In this document: piece after piece, positions 25,656-38,285 of the stretch
Position numbering within the stretch: position 1 is the stretch's first letter
Layout: each line of letters opens with the position of its first letter
DNA from: Apis mellifera
Lineage: Eukaryota > Arthropoda > Insecta > Hymenoptera > Apidae
Length of the DNA: 64,000 nt
Assembly (NCBI RefSeq): GCF_003254395.2
Contig: NC_037639.1
Coordinates: 744,001-808,000 of the forward strand
Direction: 5' to 3'
Position numbers and translations under genes: made by a program
Notes under the pieces: model-generated
What the model was told of the DNA's origin: nothing
Databases searched by the model: none
Seen by the model: the letters and a program-made list of their open reading frames with translations, nothing else

Positions 25656-27639
25656 TCTATATTAAAATTAGGTTAGATTAGATTAGATTAAATATATTTT
25701 ATTTATAATAAAAATAAAAAATAATTGGAAATAATGATATATTATTTGATAATATTATTATTTATTGCACAATTGACAAAATTATTTATTAATAATATCA
25801 AATTATAATTATAAATTAATTCACTCAAATAATCTGATTACAGCTTTTTATACTTTTGTATATCAGATATTATATTCATAATTCATATTATAACATTACA
25901 TTTATTATTTTAACATACTCGTATTTTTTATACTACTTTTTCTTTAAATTGCTTGACCATTATAAAATATAATAATTTAAGTTAAATGAGACTGAAGAAA
26001 TAATATATCAAATATTCAAATAGATATTATATTCTAAACATTGAATCTAAGATTTTATTCAAACTTTATTCATAATTGTTGTAGAAGAAAGTAGATAGAT
26101 GAAGCAAGGTATCATAATGTTTCTAAAGTATCACTGATCAATTACAATAATAGTCTAATAATGTAGTAGATATTTATTTAAGAATTTAAATAATTTTTTA
26201 TTTGAAATATATCATGATAAATATGCTAATTAATATTTTAATAAAAAAAATGAAGATGTAAAATTTATGAAGATAATTTTTAATCAGTATATCATTTTAT
26301 CTTATATAAAGTAAAGCAAAATATTTTGACTTTTTCGACTATTTATTTGATAGTCAAATATTTCTTTAAACAAAAATTTTCTGATAATTTAACAATAAAG
26401 TTCAGTTTAGACGACGTTTAAAGTTCTATATTTTCTGATTTTTTATTTTATCTTATTTTATCTTATTTGTTTTGGCAACTTATACATATATATACATATA
26501 TTATTGCCACCAATGTAACAAATAATTTTTCTATAAACTCAATGAAATGCTTGTATTCACTCTTGATAACATATCAATAGCAAATACCTGTTATCGGTTA
26601 TTTTTCATATAATAAATATATTCTTGTAAGAGTTTCTCTCAAGGCGTAGTTCATATTTTTAACTAATAAAATCTGATAAGCACATTTCTTCGTGTACGTT
26701 ATAATTTAAAATGAAAGCAGTCGTTATACAATCTTTGTTACAAAAAATTTTCAATATTTCTATGAATATATATATCATTTTTATAGATGATTTTTTATAT
26801 CGTTATGTATGTTATATTTAAATTGTTCACATTGGAATTTACGTTTCACATCAATTCTTTCCTATTTATTTATTTTTCAAAATGTGAAATTTTTGGAAAT
26901 ATTTCAACTTTTTACTTTTTGGAATTTGTTTTTTTAAATTCATATATATCTGTAAGAATAATTTCTATTTTAATCTACTTTATTTGTGTTAACAATCAAA
27001 AAATAATAAAAATTCCAATGCTTTGAAATAAAAAATAGAAAATATAACGAAAGAAAGCAGAATTAAAATTGAGAAAAAGAAAGTTTTATTTATCAATACA
27101 TCGATACAACATATGGCGTGACAATATGTAGAAATTGCCGAAACGAAAATTAGAATAGAAAGTTTATTTTCAATCTATTTTCCAAACATTAAATATTCAC
27201 TATCATTTATTTGATTTAGTCCAACATGATTTAAAAATATTTTACAATAAAATAAGAAATCAGATTGATAATTTATTTGTTTATAAGTAAGAATATAATT
27301 TATGTTAAAATAACGAGAATAGATCAATCAAATCGATAAATATTACTTAAAATAAAAAAAAAAAAACTAAAAAATTATAAAGTATTTATCCTAATAAATA
27401 ATAAAAAAATATTCAAATCTAATCTCTATATTCTTAGAAAGTATATAGCATTGGCTTAAATAATAATTTATCAATTTGACTATGTAATAAATCAATGATA
27501 AGAATTAACAAATTCATTGTTAATATTTCTTTTATCCTATACGTTAAAGGATATCAAGAAGAAAAAACGATTAAGAAAAAAAAATTAGAAAAATTATTAT
27601 ATTAACAAATATATCGTTAATTAAAAAATTCGTGAAAAT
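25656..27639. other. AT-rich gap
   Basis: Mostly A/T low complexity. It starts with a degenerate pentamer tract at 25668-25692 (annotated separately). The patch 26570-26720 is slightly more mixed. The 79-codon frame at 26787-27026 is rich in F, I, Y and S and looks like composition noise. Confidence 0.55.
25668..25692 (+). repeat. Degenerate telomere-like pentamers
   Basis: Five tandem pentamers read TTAGG, TTAGA, TTAGA, TTAGA, TTAAA. TTAGG is the canonical insect telomere repeat, but only one unit is exact, so this is most simply a short AT-rich tandem tract. Confidence 0.45.
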
Positions 27640-27990
27640 TACTGAATGCTTCGATACAATTTTTCTGATACTGTTACTGAATTTATCGCCGATATTAATT
27701 GATATGGAACGTGCGTCGTCAATGCCAGAACTCGCCTACATTCCCAGCAGATGTTTTCCAGTAATATACACTCCACAGAGCTGGATAAACGCAGAAGGTG
27801 CAGGGTGAAAGTAGAAACGAGGAGGGGCAGGTTGTAGAAGGGGCGCTCCAGTTCCTTGCTTCTACCCACGCTCCTGACCCACAAGAAATCTAGCGGAGGT
27901 ACCACTTCCTGTCATACTCCGATTTAACTGCCTCTGTGATCGCTCGATAGTACTATACGTACTATATTCTTTGTTCCTCTGCGTTTTTTT
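27640..27990. other. GC-richer island, open on the minus strand, unknown function
   Basis: About 300 bp of near-balanced composition. The minus strand is stop-free for 88 codons (27905 to 27639) but contains no ATG. An acceptor-like TATGACAG precedes it at about 27914-27921. The plus strand holds a 28-codon ATG frame (MPELAYIPSR start, near 27721). A minus-strand exon is possible but no clear donor is visible. A regulatory element is equally likely. Confidence 0.25.
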
Positions 27991-29252
27991 TCTTCAGTTA
28001 CAATAAATCACAAAGATTGAATAATTTTTACAAACAAATCGATCTTTTGAATTATTCGAACGATATAATTATATAATTGAAAATTAAATAGCTTTTACGA
28101 AATATTCTAAAATTTCTTGATGATATCATAATATTTTTTTCGACTATTAAAATTATCTCAAAAAAAATCACAATTTTGTTTCTCTTTGGATTTTTACAAT
28201 TGGAATATCATTATATATTGTATAAAATTATTGTATGCGAAATTTTCTTTTGTTTTATAATCTCTTTTATACGAAAATTTCGATAAGATTAACTTTGATT
28301 CGAAGATTTTACCTGTTTCCTTGAGATTTGAATTATCAAGTTCAACTGCAGTTTTTACAAAATATTTCAAATTTCTTAGTAAATATATTTTCTTATCTCA
28401 ATTATTATATTTATATTTTATCAACAGTTTTATATTTGTAAACATAAATTAATTAAATTAATAATAAAAATATTGATAAATAAAAGTTTTTAATTTATAA
28501 TAATTATATGATTTTTCATTATTTCTGTATTTTTGTTTATTGTAATTTTTGATTTTCATAATTTTTTTATATTTTTTGTTTCAGGTAATAAAAAAACATG
28601 ACATCGTCATCAGAAAAATGCTACATTGAAACACTCGAGAAAAATTGTATTGTAAAATAAAAACAAATTATTATTGCTTTTTATTTTAATTTCTGTAAAT
28701 ATATAATAATGAAATTTTAATATAATAGAAAAATTTTATGTAAATGAAAGTATTAATGTTATTTTAAGTAAACAAATTTTTTATTTCTTATATTCATTGA
28801 TTAAATTGTGAAAATAATTTTTTCTTATTAAAAGTTCTTTTAATATTTATATCCTATTATTTATTATAAAATTACTTAAGTTATTTATTAAGTTATTATT
28901 ATTGTAATTTTAGTTGTTAAAAGCGGAAATGTTATTTAATAAATCATAAAGTTGAACTAATTTAAATAATTTTTATTTAAACATTTTTAAAGTAATTCTT
29001 ATTTTGTTAATAACATGTATTTAATTTTTGTTTTAATAAATAATAAATATTTATGTATATTTAAAGATTTTATGTTAATATTGGTAAAAGTTTTTCATTA
29101 ATTATATATCTTAAATTGTATTTTAACGATTGTTTATAATTTTCTTTAATTGTAATTTTTGGAAATTAAATAAAACTTTTAAAACTCGGAAAAGTTAAAT
29201 AATTAAATTAAATTTAAAAAATTTTTAATTTTTGTTAGTTTTTTATTATTTG
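27991..29252. other. AT-rich gap, no gene seen
   Basis: A/T-rich flank leading into the tandem array. No supported gene. Confidence 0.6.
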
Positions 29253-30335
29253 ATTTTTATTTTGTATTTTTATTTTGTATTCAATTAGATATTAAATATT
29301 TTATATTTTTCTTTTATTTAAGATTTGTAATAATAATGAAAAATCAATGAATTGTATATTATATACCATCAATTATAAAATATTATTATTTATTTTAATA
29401 TTTAATCAATTTTTGTCAGTGTCAATAATATTTGAAAATGAAAATGAAATCTTTAAAAGAATAAAATGATATAAAAACAAGATAAAAATTTGTTATAAAA
29501 AAGAGTTAAAAATAATCTTTAAATTAATATTAATAAAAATAATAAAATAAAATAAAATTATTATTATTATTTAATAAATATGATTTAATATTTAATAAAA
29601 TTTTGTTTGAAAATAAATTTTTATTTTGTATTTTTATTTTATATTCAATTAGATATTAAATATTTTATATTTTTCTTTTATTTAAGATTTGTAATAATAA
29701 TGAAAAATCAATGAATTGTATATTATATACAATACCATCAATTATAAAATATTATTTATTTCAATATTTAATCAATTTTTGTCAGTATTAATAATATTTG
29801 AAAATGAAAATGAAATCTTTAAAAGAATAAAATGATATAAAAAGAAGATAGAAATTTGTTATAAAAAAGGATTAAAAATAATCTTTAAATTAATATTAAT
29901 AAGTATAATAAAATAAAATAAAATTATTATTATTATTTAATAAATATGATTTAATATTTAATAAAATTTTGTTTGAAAATAAATTTTTATTTTGTATTTT
30001 TATTTATATTCAATTAGATATTAAATATTTTATATTTTTCTTTTATTTAAGATTTTTAATAATAATGAAAAATCAATGAATTGTATATTATATACAATAC
30101 CATCAATTATAAAATATTATTTATTTCAATATTTAATCAATTTTTGTCAGTATTAATAATATTTGAAAATGAAAATGAAAAAGAAGATAGAAATTTGTTA
30201 TAAAAAAGGGTTAAAAATAATCTTTAAATTAATATTAATAAGTATAATAAAATAAAATAAAATTATTATTATTATTTAATAAATATGATTTAATATTTAA
30301 TATATAAAACTTTGTTTGAAAATAAATTTTTTATT
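29253..30335 (+). repeat. Tandem array: about three copies of a 365-bp AT-rich unit
   Basis: Units start at about 29253, 29617 and 29983 (spacing 364 and 366 bp), each beginning ATTTTTATTTTGTATTTTTA. Shared landmarks are TTCAATTAGATATTAAATAT, TCAATTTTTGTCAGT and AAAATTATTATTATTATTTA. Units 2 and 3 share changes absent from unit 1: an extra CAAT in TATATACAATACC, CAGTATTAAT instead of CAGTGTCAAT, and AGAAGATAG instead of ACAAGATAA. They therefore arose by the more recent duplication. Unit 3 lacks 26 bp near 30180 that unit 2 retains. No coding potential is visible. Confidence 0.9.
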
Positions 30336-30930
30336 AAATAAAATATTCAAAGATTTTAAAAAAATAAAATTTCTAATAATATTATATATTTCATATAAAT
30401 AATTTATCGAAAAATATACATTATATTTTTAAAATGGATAAATTTAATACAAAACATCTCTAATAAATAAATTTTAGAATTAAATTTAAAATCAAATTTT
30501 AAAAATATAAAGATATACTTTAATACTAAATACTAAATATAGAGATATACTTTTGAGAATTCTACTTCTAAAAATATTCATAAAGGACAAGTAAAAATAT
30601 TTAGAAATTTGACATGAATGTAAACAAGATTATGAAACAATAATTTCCTATAATGCATAATAATTTCACCTTCTATATTCATGGATCTATAATCTCCTCT
30701 TTGTGTTCAATGGATATGGATTTTCTATTATGAGGTTTTGTCCTTTTCTTTTGTCTATTTTCAAATGTTCAATGTAGTTCAATGAATACACATTGAATAA
30801 GTTCGTTTTCAAGTTACCAAGACATGGCTTGATCTATGCTTTGACCGTGCACGATGCTTTGGGTCAGGGCTTACAGGTTTATGCACCAGACCCCTTTCTA
30901 CTCTAATCATTGTACATTATTATTGCCTTT
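30336..30930. other. AT-rich flank followed by a mixed island (30640-30930)
   Basis: The second half is more complex. Around 30836-30870, TTTGACC and GGGTCAGGG face each other across about 14 bases, resembling opposed nuclear-receptor half-sites. No open frame or tRNA fold could be built. Confidence 0.3.
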
Positions 30931-31799
30931 GTTAATATTATGAAGATTTAAATTTTTCTTTTCGTCTAGTTTCTATTTGTGTTTTAAAAAATTAAATTTT
31001 CTCTATAATATTCTAAACTATTCTAAATAATTATAAATATTTAATATATATATATATATATATTTAATAAATTATATTTATTAAAATTACAAAGTTTATG
31101 TCTTTTTTTATTTATTTTTCAAATAAAAAATTCCTAAATATTAGAAATCGAATTCAAAATTTTGTGAAAAAATTTAAATTTTGTTCAGAAATGATTTTTT
31201 TTTTTTCTTAAGGAATATCTAAAATAAATTTCAAGCGATAATAATAATCATTTTTTTGTAAAAAATTAATTTTTTACGTTTTATATTTTCATAAAATTTT
31301 CGTAAATTATTCTTAACTGCGTTTTGAAATTTTGAGTATTCTATTCCTATTAAATGAATAAATACATGTAAAATTTTTTAATTCTGATACAATTTATAAA
31401 ACAAATATATTTTAACATTAAAATTAATATTAAAATATTAAGATTTATTTTTAAATTAGATACGTAACATATATCTATATATAATTACAATCATAAAATT
31501 TACGATATAATTATACGAATCTAAATGTTTGTATATTTTCATCCATATAATAAATAATCCTTGGTATGCAACAGATTTTTTTTATTGATTATAAAAAAAA
31601 CTATGTAAGTAACTTTTGCATTATAATTTTAAATATATTATGACTAAAAAATAAATATAAATATATAATTAACGAATCAAAATTATTTTTTATAATTAAA
31701 AATAGTAATCTAAAAAAAAAAAAGATCAATTCACAAAATATAAGTATCTAAAAATATTACATTCTTAAAAACTATATTATTCCAGAGGATAATTTCAAA
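30931..31799. other. AT-rich gap with a short (AT)n tract
   Basis: A/T low complexity. An (AT)n run of about 19 bases lies near 31044-31062. No gene is supported. Confidence 0.6.
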
Positions 31800-32160
31800 A
31801 AATTTCGCCGTAAAAGATTCGCAAAAATCAGATATTGGACTCGCTTGGATTTTCTAAACGTTTTAAATTTCTCGGTGAATAGCATTTACGAAGCGATGGT
31901 ATTTTTCGTGGAGCACCAGCCGGTGTTAGCAAAGAAAGAGGCGAAACGTGCGTTTATGCAGGTCTGTCTTTCCGACAGATGTTTTTTGGAGGACGGAGGC
32001 ATCGTGCTTAGCCACCATGATCGCCACTATGGTGTATCCTTTCCGAAAGGTTTCCCTTGTTGCCAGATCTCAGGCCCTTTCCTTTGTTCGTGACTCGACC
32101 AAAAAGACGCTGCCAAGATCCCTCTGGAAATGAAGCTTGTTAAACTGTTCCCATCTTTCT
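31800..32160 (+). other. GC-richer island containing a small reading frame
   Basis: About 330 bp of near-balanced composition with CpGs, abruptly flanked by A/T. It holds the frame at 31896-32093 and a donor-like ATGCAGGTCTGT near 31956. It ends in CT-rich DNA (32150-32225). Confidence 0.35.
31896..32093 (+). other. Candidate small open reading frame, 65 codons
   Basis: ATG at 31896 has a favourable context (GCGATGG: G at -3 and +4). The frame runs 65 codons to TGA and lies wholly inside the island. The product starts MVFFVEHQPVLAKKEAKRAF and is Cys-containing towards its end. The frame is also open upstream of the ATG to 31845. No domain is recognised. The donor-like AG|GTCTGT inside it means the island could instead be a spliced leader exon. 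Confidence 0.2.
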
Positions 32161-33050
32161 TTTTCTTTTTAACTATAATCATTATTGTGGTTTTCAATTA
32201 TCTTTCTCTTTCTTCCTTTCTTCTGTATTTCGGATAATAATCGTGAAAATATAATTTCTTTGAAACGAAGGAAATGAAATAAATATCTTTAAAATTGTTC
32301 AGAATAATATTGTTTATTTTCAATTTATTTTCGTATCGATATTGATTTCGTTTTTTTTTTTTTTATGTATAATGAATCATTATTGGTCAAGTTATAATTA
32401 TATGAGGTGATAAAAAATTTTATTAGTCGAAATTTAATAATTTAAAACGATATATATTCACCTTCAAAAGTGTTTCTATGAATGTATCAATTATGAATTT
32501 ATATTTAAATATATTCTAGTCATATGAACGAATTATTTAAATATTGTTAAAAAAAATCATTAATTTATATGTAATTTATATGTTTGTTATATTTTTTGTT
32601 TCGATATTTTCAATGTGCTAAAAGTTTTTTAAAATCAAGTAAATATTTTAATATTTTCGAATGATAGTGTATATATTCCAGAAGTGAAAGCGTTTTAAAA
32701 ATTATAAAATCATATCTATTTTTTTTTAAATTAAAATTAGATTTACTACAACTTTATACTTCGTCAAGTTATGCATTACTTAATTTTCTTTGAATTTCTT
32801 TTTATCTTTTATTTTAAAAAAAACGATTTCGCCAGAACATATTTATTGTAATTTATTCAATTATTAATTCTTTTATAGTGAAAAGGAATTTAATATTTTG
32901 CAATAGATTAATTATTTTCAAAAATATAAAAAAAAAAAGAAAATATATATGTACAAGATATTAACATATACATAAAATAAAGTTAGATTAAATTGAAATA
33001 TTGGTTAAAGTTTTATTTATTAAATTGAATTATTAGATTAGATTATTTAT
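32161..33050. other. AT-rich gap, no gene seen
   Basis: A/T low complexity after a CT-rich shoulder. No supported feature. Confidence 0.6.
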
Positions 33051-33214
33051 TAAGCAATTCAAGTTTATGTTAGATAAAGATATCAATTTCATTTTATTTT
33101 CATTTCCCTCTTCTAATGACAACTTCAATTGTTTATAATTTAATAAATAAATCTTAACTGATACTTTTATATATTATTTATCATGACTTTTAGAATTCTG
33201 CAAAGATATGTTAC
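33051..33214 (+). repeat. Dispersed repeat family, copy C
   Basis: Begins AATTCAAGTTTATGTTAGAT (compare copy A, TGAAGTTTGTGTTAGATAAA). It continues with AACTTCAATTGTTTATAATT, AAATCTTAACTGATACTTTT and TTTTAGAATTCTGCAAAGAT, matching blocks of copies D and B in order. It has lost the GC-richer middle of copies A and B. Confidence 0.5.
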
Positions 33215-34330
33215 ATTATACATATTATATATATTAAGTATTTAAACATTTCAATAAAATAGAATTTCTGAAAAAGATTTCTGATTAATTTAAACAAATT
33301 TATGTTGTGTAAAGATAATGATTTTAAAGGCATAAAAAAAACTATTAGAAATTGTCATGAAATTATTTATGCACATTATAAAAAAGTATTATAATTGATA
33401 ATAATTTGAGTAAGAAATATAATAATTGATTAAGGAATTCAATAAAGAATGGAATTAATAAATGTGAATTATATCAAAAAATTAATTAATCAATAGAATT
33501 AATAACATTTAAACTGAATTTTACATAATCTTTCAATAATTTGTAAAATTCAAAAAACTTGAAATAGATAATTTCTTTTTTTTTTTATATAAAATATATT
33601 TATCTTTCTTTATACAATTAAATTATTCTTGAGTGTAAAGTAGTAAGATGTAAAGAAAAAATATTACAAATATTTTTGTTTTTAATAAATTATAATTAAA
33701 AATTATAATAATCATAGATTATTATAACAGAAATTACTTAATTTTTATTTTATTTATTTTTCATCTTTATAATTAATATTTAATTATTGAACAAAAAATT
33801 CAAAATAATATAAAAATAATATCAGAATAAAATTGGAATTGATTAAATTAGAAGAATTGACAAAATTAGAAAAATTTATAAATTGTTTATTACATTTTAT
33901 TCTTTTACATTATATATATTAGTTTCAAAAAAATCCATATTAATTATGTAAGCAAAACTTTTCATGAGTCATATCTCATTTAAGCTAAATTCCAGAGATT
34001 CGTATCTAATGCCGTGAGTCAAGGCACTTTCTATAAAGTAGCGAATGCAACAAGTGCCAATCACGATTCTATATTTAGCACAAGCAGAGTGATTTATAAG
34101 AATAAATACAGCAAGAACAAAGATATTGAAATTAACGTGAAATTAATATCAAAGTATAAGATATAAAATAAAAATAGTAAAAATATTATAATTATAATCT
34201 TTACGTTAACAACAAGAAGATTGAAAATATTCAAGAAAGAAAATATTTTTTGTATTATTTAACTTTTATCATTTGAAACAAATGCAACAAATATTACTAA
34301 TTGAAACGAATAAAACAAAATATAAATTTT
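33215..34330. other. AT-rich gap with a mixed patch at 33.94-34.11 kb
   Basis: Mostly A/T-rich. The patch 33940-34110 has varied sequence, including GTGAGTCAAGGCAC near 34015, but stops in all frames. Unassigned. Confidence 0.5.
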
Positions 34331-34660
34331 TTTCATTGATTAATCTCGATCAATTTTAATTGAATCATATAACTCGTATGCTTTCGAATTGAATTGTTGG
34401 TTAGAATAAATCTTTCCATGTGTGTTACATATATTTGAGTACGAGTCGAGAAGAAGGAAAGGGAAGAAGGAAGGTACAGGAAATTGGAAATGCAAACGTT
34501 GCGAGAAACCGGTGACACGAGTTGAGAAATTGATATTTTTCTATCGAGCGTAGTTCACGCTTTTCTTTTTCTTCCTTCCTTTTTCCTAGATTCGAAACGA
34601 CTTTGATAATATCCTTGTAGGAAGTGAAATTTTTCTTCATACTTTCTTTTATCCTTATTT
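34331..34660. other. Mixed island with purine-rich plus strand
   Basis: Moderately GC-richer, with a GA-rich plus-strand stretch at 34440-34480 and a CT-rich stretch at 34560-34590. Minus-strand frames of 61 and 71 codons overlap each other in different frames, which suggests composition rather than coding. Possible GAGA-type regulatory DNA. Confidence 0.3.
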
Positions 34661-35530
34661 CGAATTATTATTATAATCAGTTTGATTATATCAATTGACA
34701 AGAATATAAAATTATTTTAATTAGTAGATTTTTAGTGAATAAATTAAATTCATATATTATCGTTTAAAATTATCTTTGTTTTATTTATTCATTATAAAAA
34801 AAAAAGAAACACGAATATTAATATTAATATTATTGTTGTTTATATTGATATAAAAAATTTTTTGCACTGAAATGATACAAAATCTTATCTAAAAATTTGT
34901 TGGCATTTTTAAAATTAAAGATTCAGAATTTAAGAATTTTCATTAGTTTTAAATTCAAAAAAAAAAAAAAAGGAAATTTGATATTTTATACAAAATATTA
35001 AAAAGTCATCCTGTTGCTAAAAAATTTTATTCCCTAAACGTTGTACAAAACGATACTAAATGTAAATAATGAATCATTCACGATATTAAAAAATTGAATT
35101 AACAGAGCAAGTGTGTTTGATATTTATTTTTTATTTTTTAATATTAATAAGAATAAAAAATGATTCATATGAAAATATATTTATACTATATCATCATCGT
35201 TGAAATATTTATGCAAAATTTGAACGTATAAAAATCTACAGAATAAATGACGTGCAGAAAATATATACAAAATATTCAAAATGCATAACGTGATATTTGA
35301 AAAATGAAATGTCTTTGTTAAAGTTCTATTTCTTTAATCATGGTCATAAAAATATTGATTTTGCATAAATATTCGTAGTTTAGTCGTCATCGTTCTTTGT
35401 TTCTTCTTATAAATTAATTCATACTTTGTTATTAAATCCAAAACAGATAAGGATTATAAATATGTATTGCACGAGAACGTTTCTCTATACAAATATTGGT
35501 ATCACGAATTGCGTGTTTTATAGTAGACTT
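34661..35530. other. AT-rich gap, no gene seen
   Basis: A/T-rich, slightly more mixed after 35190. No gene is supported. Confidence 0.55.
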
Positions 35531-35720
35531 TATACTTCAACTTTTACGTGATGTAAAGCTTAAGACTATACGTGTTAACACAAGATTATGGTTGTAAGGT
35601 GTGCCTGTGACTTGTTATTTCAAGGTTGAACTAGGTTTAGGTTCTCCAGTTTTACGTCATTGAAACCTATTTATACTCTGTGTTAACATGTAAACATACC
35701 GGATGTTTTTCAAAATTCGT
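35531..35720. promoter_or_regulatory. Mixed island with repeated GTGTTAACA motifs
   Basis: A perfect 10-bp palindrome GTGTTAACAC (35572-35581) and a second GTGTTAACATG (35680-35690) flank a centre holding TTTCAAGGTTGAAC, resembling an FTZ-F1-type half-site, and opposed TAGGTTT/AAACCTA words. This paired layout suggests a regulatory element. There is no open frame. Confidence 0.25.
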
Positions 35721-37839
35721 GTTTGCAAATGATTATTCATATAATAAAATATTCTATTCATAGAATAGTACAACATAATTATTCCATTGCATATTTGCAA
35801 TGTTTCAATGATATAAAAAATAAATAGTATCTACATAGTAAGAAATTAATCATATAATAATATCTATACTTTAATTATACTTTAATTGAATCTACTAAAA
35901 ATTATGAATCTATAAAAAATATTTTTTCTTATGAATAATCATTATTGAAAAATTGTTCTTATTTATGAATAATAATTATATATAGCTGAACTTATATTTA
36001 TTTATAAAGGTTATTGGTAATTAGATAATTAAAAAATTAATATTTTTTAATCGATTCATTCCTTGAAAAATTTTTCTAAAATTTGACAATTTTTCTAAAA
36101 TTTAATGACAATTACTTTTCATTTTATAAGTAAAAATTATTTCCAATGATTTTTTTTTTAATTTTTATGTATTTTAATTGAATATTTCAATTGAATTTAC
36201 TATTTTAATACAAATATTAAAATTTATTAAATTATAATAATTTAATTTTTATTATATTTTACTATAAAGAAGAAATGTAAATTTTATTGACAATAGATTG
36301 ACAATAGATTTACTGTAAGAAAACTTTTTTCAAATATTTCAAAAGAAAAGTATTATCACAATTAATCATCTGATTTTATTGCATATTTTAATTTTTTATG
36401 CGTATGAATAATAATAAAACATTTTGTTATGTTCATCAAAAAATGGAATATTGTATATTCCAAAATTATTTTATATGTCTTGCTTCTATTCAATTTGATT
36501 TCATTATGAATGGACTTGACATTCAGTTAATAAGTTAACAAATGAATATTTGATGCTATTCAATGCTGAATGTAATAAAAAAAAAAACATACAATTGCAT
36601 TGAAAATGATGTTATGGTCAATAATGATTGATAAATTTTCAACATTATTTATGCTAGTTTCTTATATTATTTTTTTTTTTTTTTTATGAATTGAATCATT
36701 GAAAAACAATTCCATTTATCATAATTATATCATTGTATTTGACCATATCATTTTCATACGATTAAAAATATAAAAATATATTGCAATTAAATGTGATAAA
36801 TTGTTAAAGACTTCAAATGTAAGCATTTAGATGAAAAATTTCAACATTTTGCAAACATTGCACTTTTGTTGCTTTACTATTGAAAGATATACTGATACGA
36901 TCTTTCGAAGGAGAAAACAAAAGAACACGGTTTAACTCTGTAATACCTCAGTGATGCTTAAATCTTTATATGATAAATGTGTATAATGGAATTATGTAAT
37001 GAGATGTTATTGACAACATCTTACAAAAATAATATTTTTTATATATTTTTGAATTTGCTAATACTAGAATTTCTTAAATTTTCATTCATTTTTCTTTAGA
37101 GAGATAAAATTAAATGATAACAAACAGATCTTTTAAAAAAAAAAAGAAAAAAAAATAAACATATGATTTTAAGGAGATAAACAGATATATTTTTTTCACT
37201 TATATTGCAAGTATTATTGTTATCATTATTATTTTTATTATTATTTTATTGATATAAAGTCATGAAAATTTTTATCAAAAACATTATAAAAAAAATGCAT
37301 AATATGCTAAGGATTATAATAAATAAATAAGAATTATTAATATGTTACGTTATTTCAAAGTATCATTTTATTAATATTAATATTTATAATAAATAATAAA
37401 AAATTGAATATATATTACTTTGTCTTTAGATTAAATATTAAATATCTAATATTTAATATTATTTTGAGTAATGAATCGATTTTTTCTATATTATTATACA
37501 ATGTTAATTCATAAATTTATAAAAATTTATCAAACTTTTTTATTTACAAAATATACATTATTATATTGCCAAATTAGGATTGACAAAATTTTATAACAAT
37601 AATTTATATTTAGAATATAAATTTGTAATTTAGATTTCTTATAATCGCATAAATGATGTGATTAAACTTCGATGTGAAACTTTTCATCTCTTTAACGAAT
37701 ATGATAAAAAACAAAAGTTCGCAATAATTATTATTAATAAATTTATTATTTATATTACTTATATATTTTAATATCGTATCTTATATATATATTTTTTTGT
37801 AAAAAAAATTTCATTTTCGATCTATTCCTCATCTATCCT
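35721..37839. other. AT-rich gap, no gene seen
   Basis: About 2.1 kb of A/T low complexity with several runs of A or T longer than ten. No gene is supported. Confidence 0.6.
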
Positions 37840-38285
37840 GCGCTATTTGCATCCATAAATAGGGTATAGTTTTTCGTTAACGTGAACAAACTAAAAAGAA
37901 ACGAAGCAGCATTCGTAAAACGTTCTCTTTTCTACCGTGAAGTTGTAAAAGATGATTGTCTCGATAAAAACCGTCGCTCCTCTTCCAGTCTATTTGTCTT
38001 GTCGGCGATATCGGGAATACGATTTCTTTGCTCGATTTCCGGTCGGGTTCACGTGATATGGAGGAAGGGATCGTCCCGTCGTTGTCAGTAGCGAAATGAA
38101 ACCTCTATAACATCTCGATTCTTCTGTTTCGTGCAAAGACACGTGTCACGGTACACGTCACGATCCGCGTTATATTTCGAAATGAACCAAATAACAATTT
38201 CTTCATTTCCTTTCCCAATTACGGATGATGAATATATTACGAAATGTTTTTGAAATCGTGATATAAGCGTGGTGTGATGATTCAA
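37840..38285. promoter_or_regulatory. CpG-containing island with two CACGTG E-boxes
   Basis: About 420 bp of raised GC with many CpGs. CACGTG occurs at 38050-38055 and 38140-38145. The second lies inside the 10-bp palindrome GACACGTGTC (38138-38147) and is followed by GGTACACGTCACG. Open frames of 69 (plus) and 66 (minus) codons abut here, but both start at non-ATG codons. The sequence suits a promoter or enhancer recognised by bHLH factors better than an exon. Confidence 0.35.

Noticed and set aside
26040..26130. Possible reverse-orientation copy of the dispersed repeat (AGATGAAGCAAGGT)
   Set aside because: Only one short block matches; the following blocks are not present in order.
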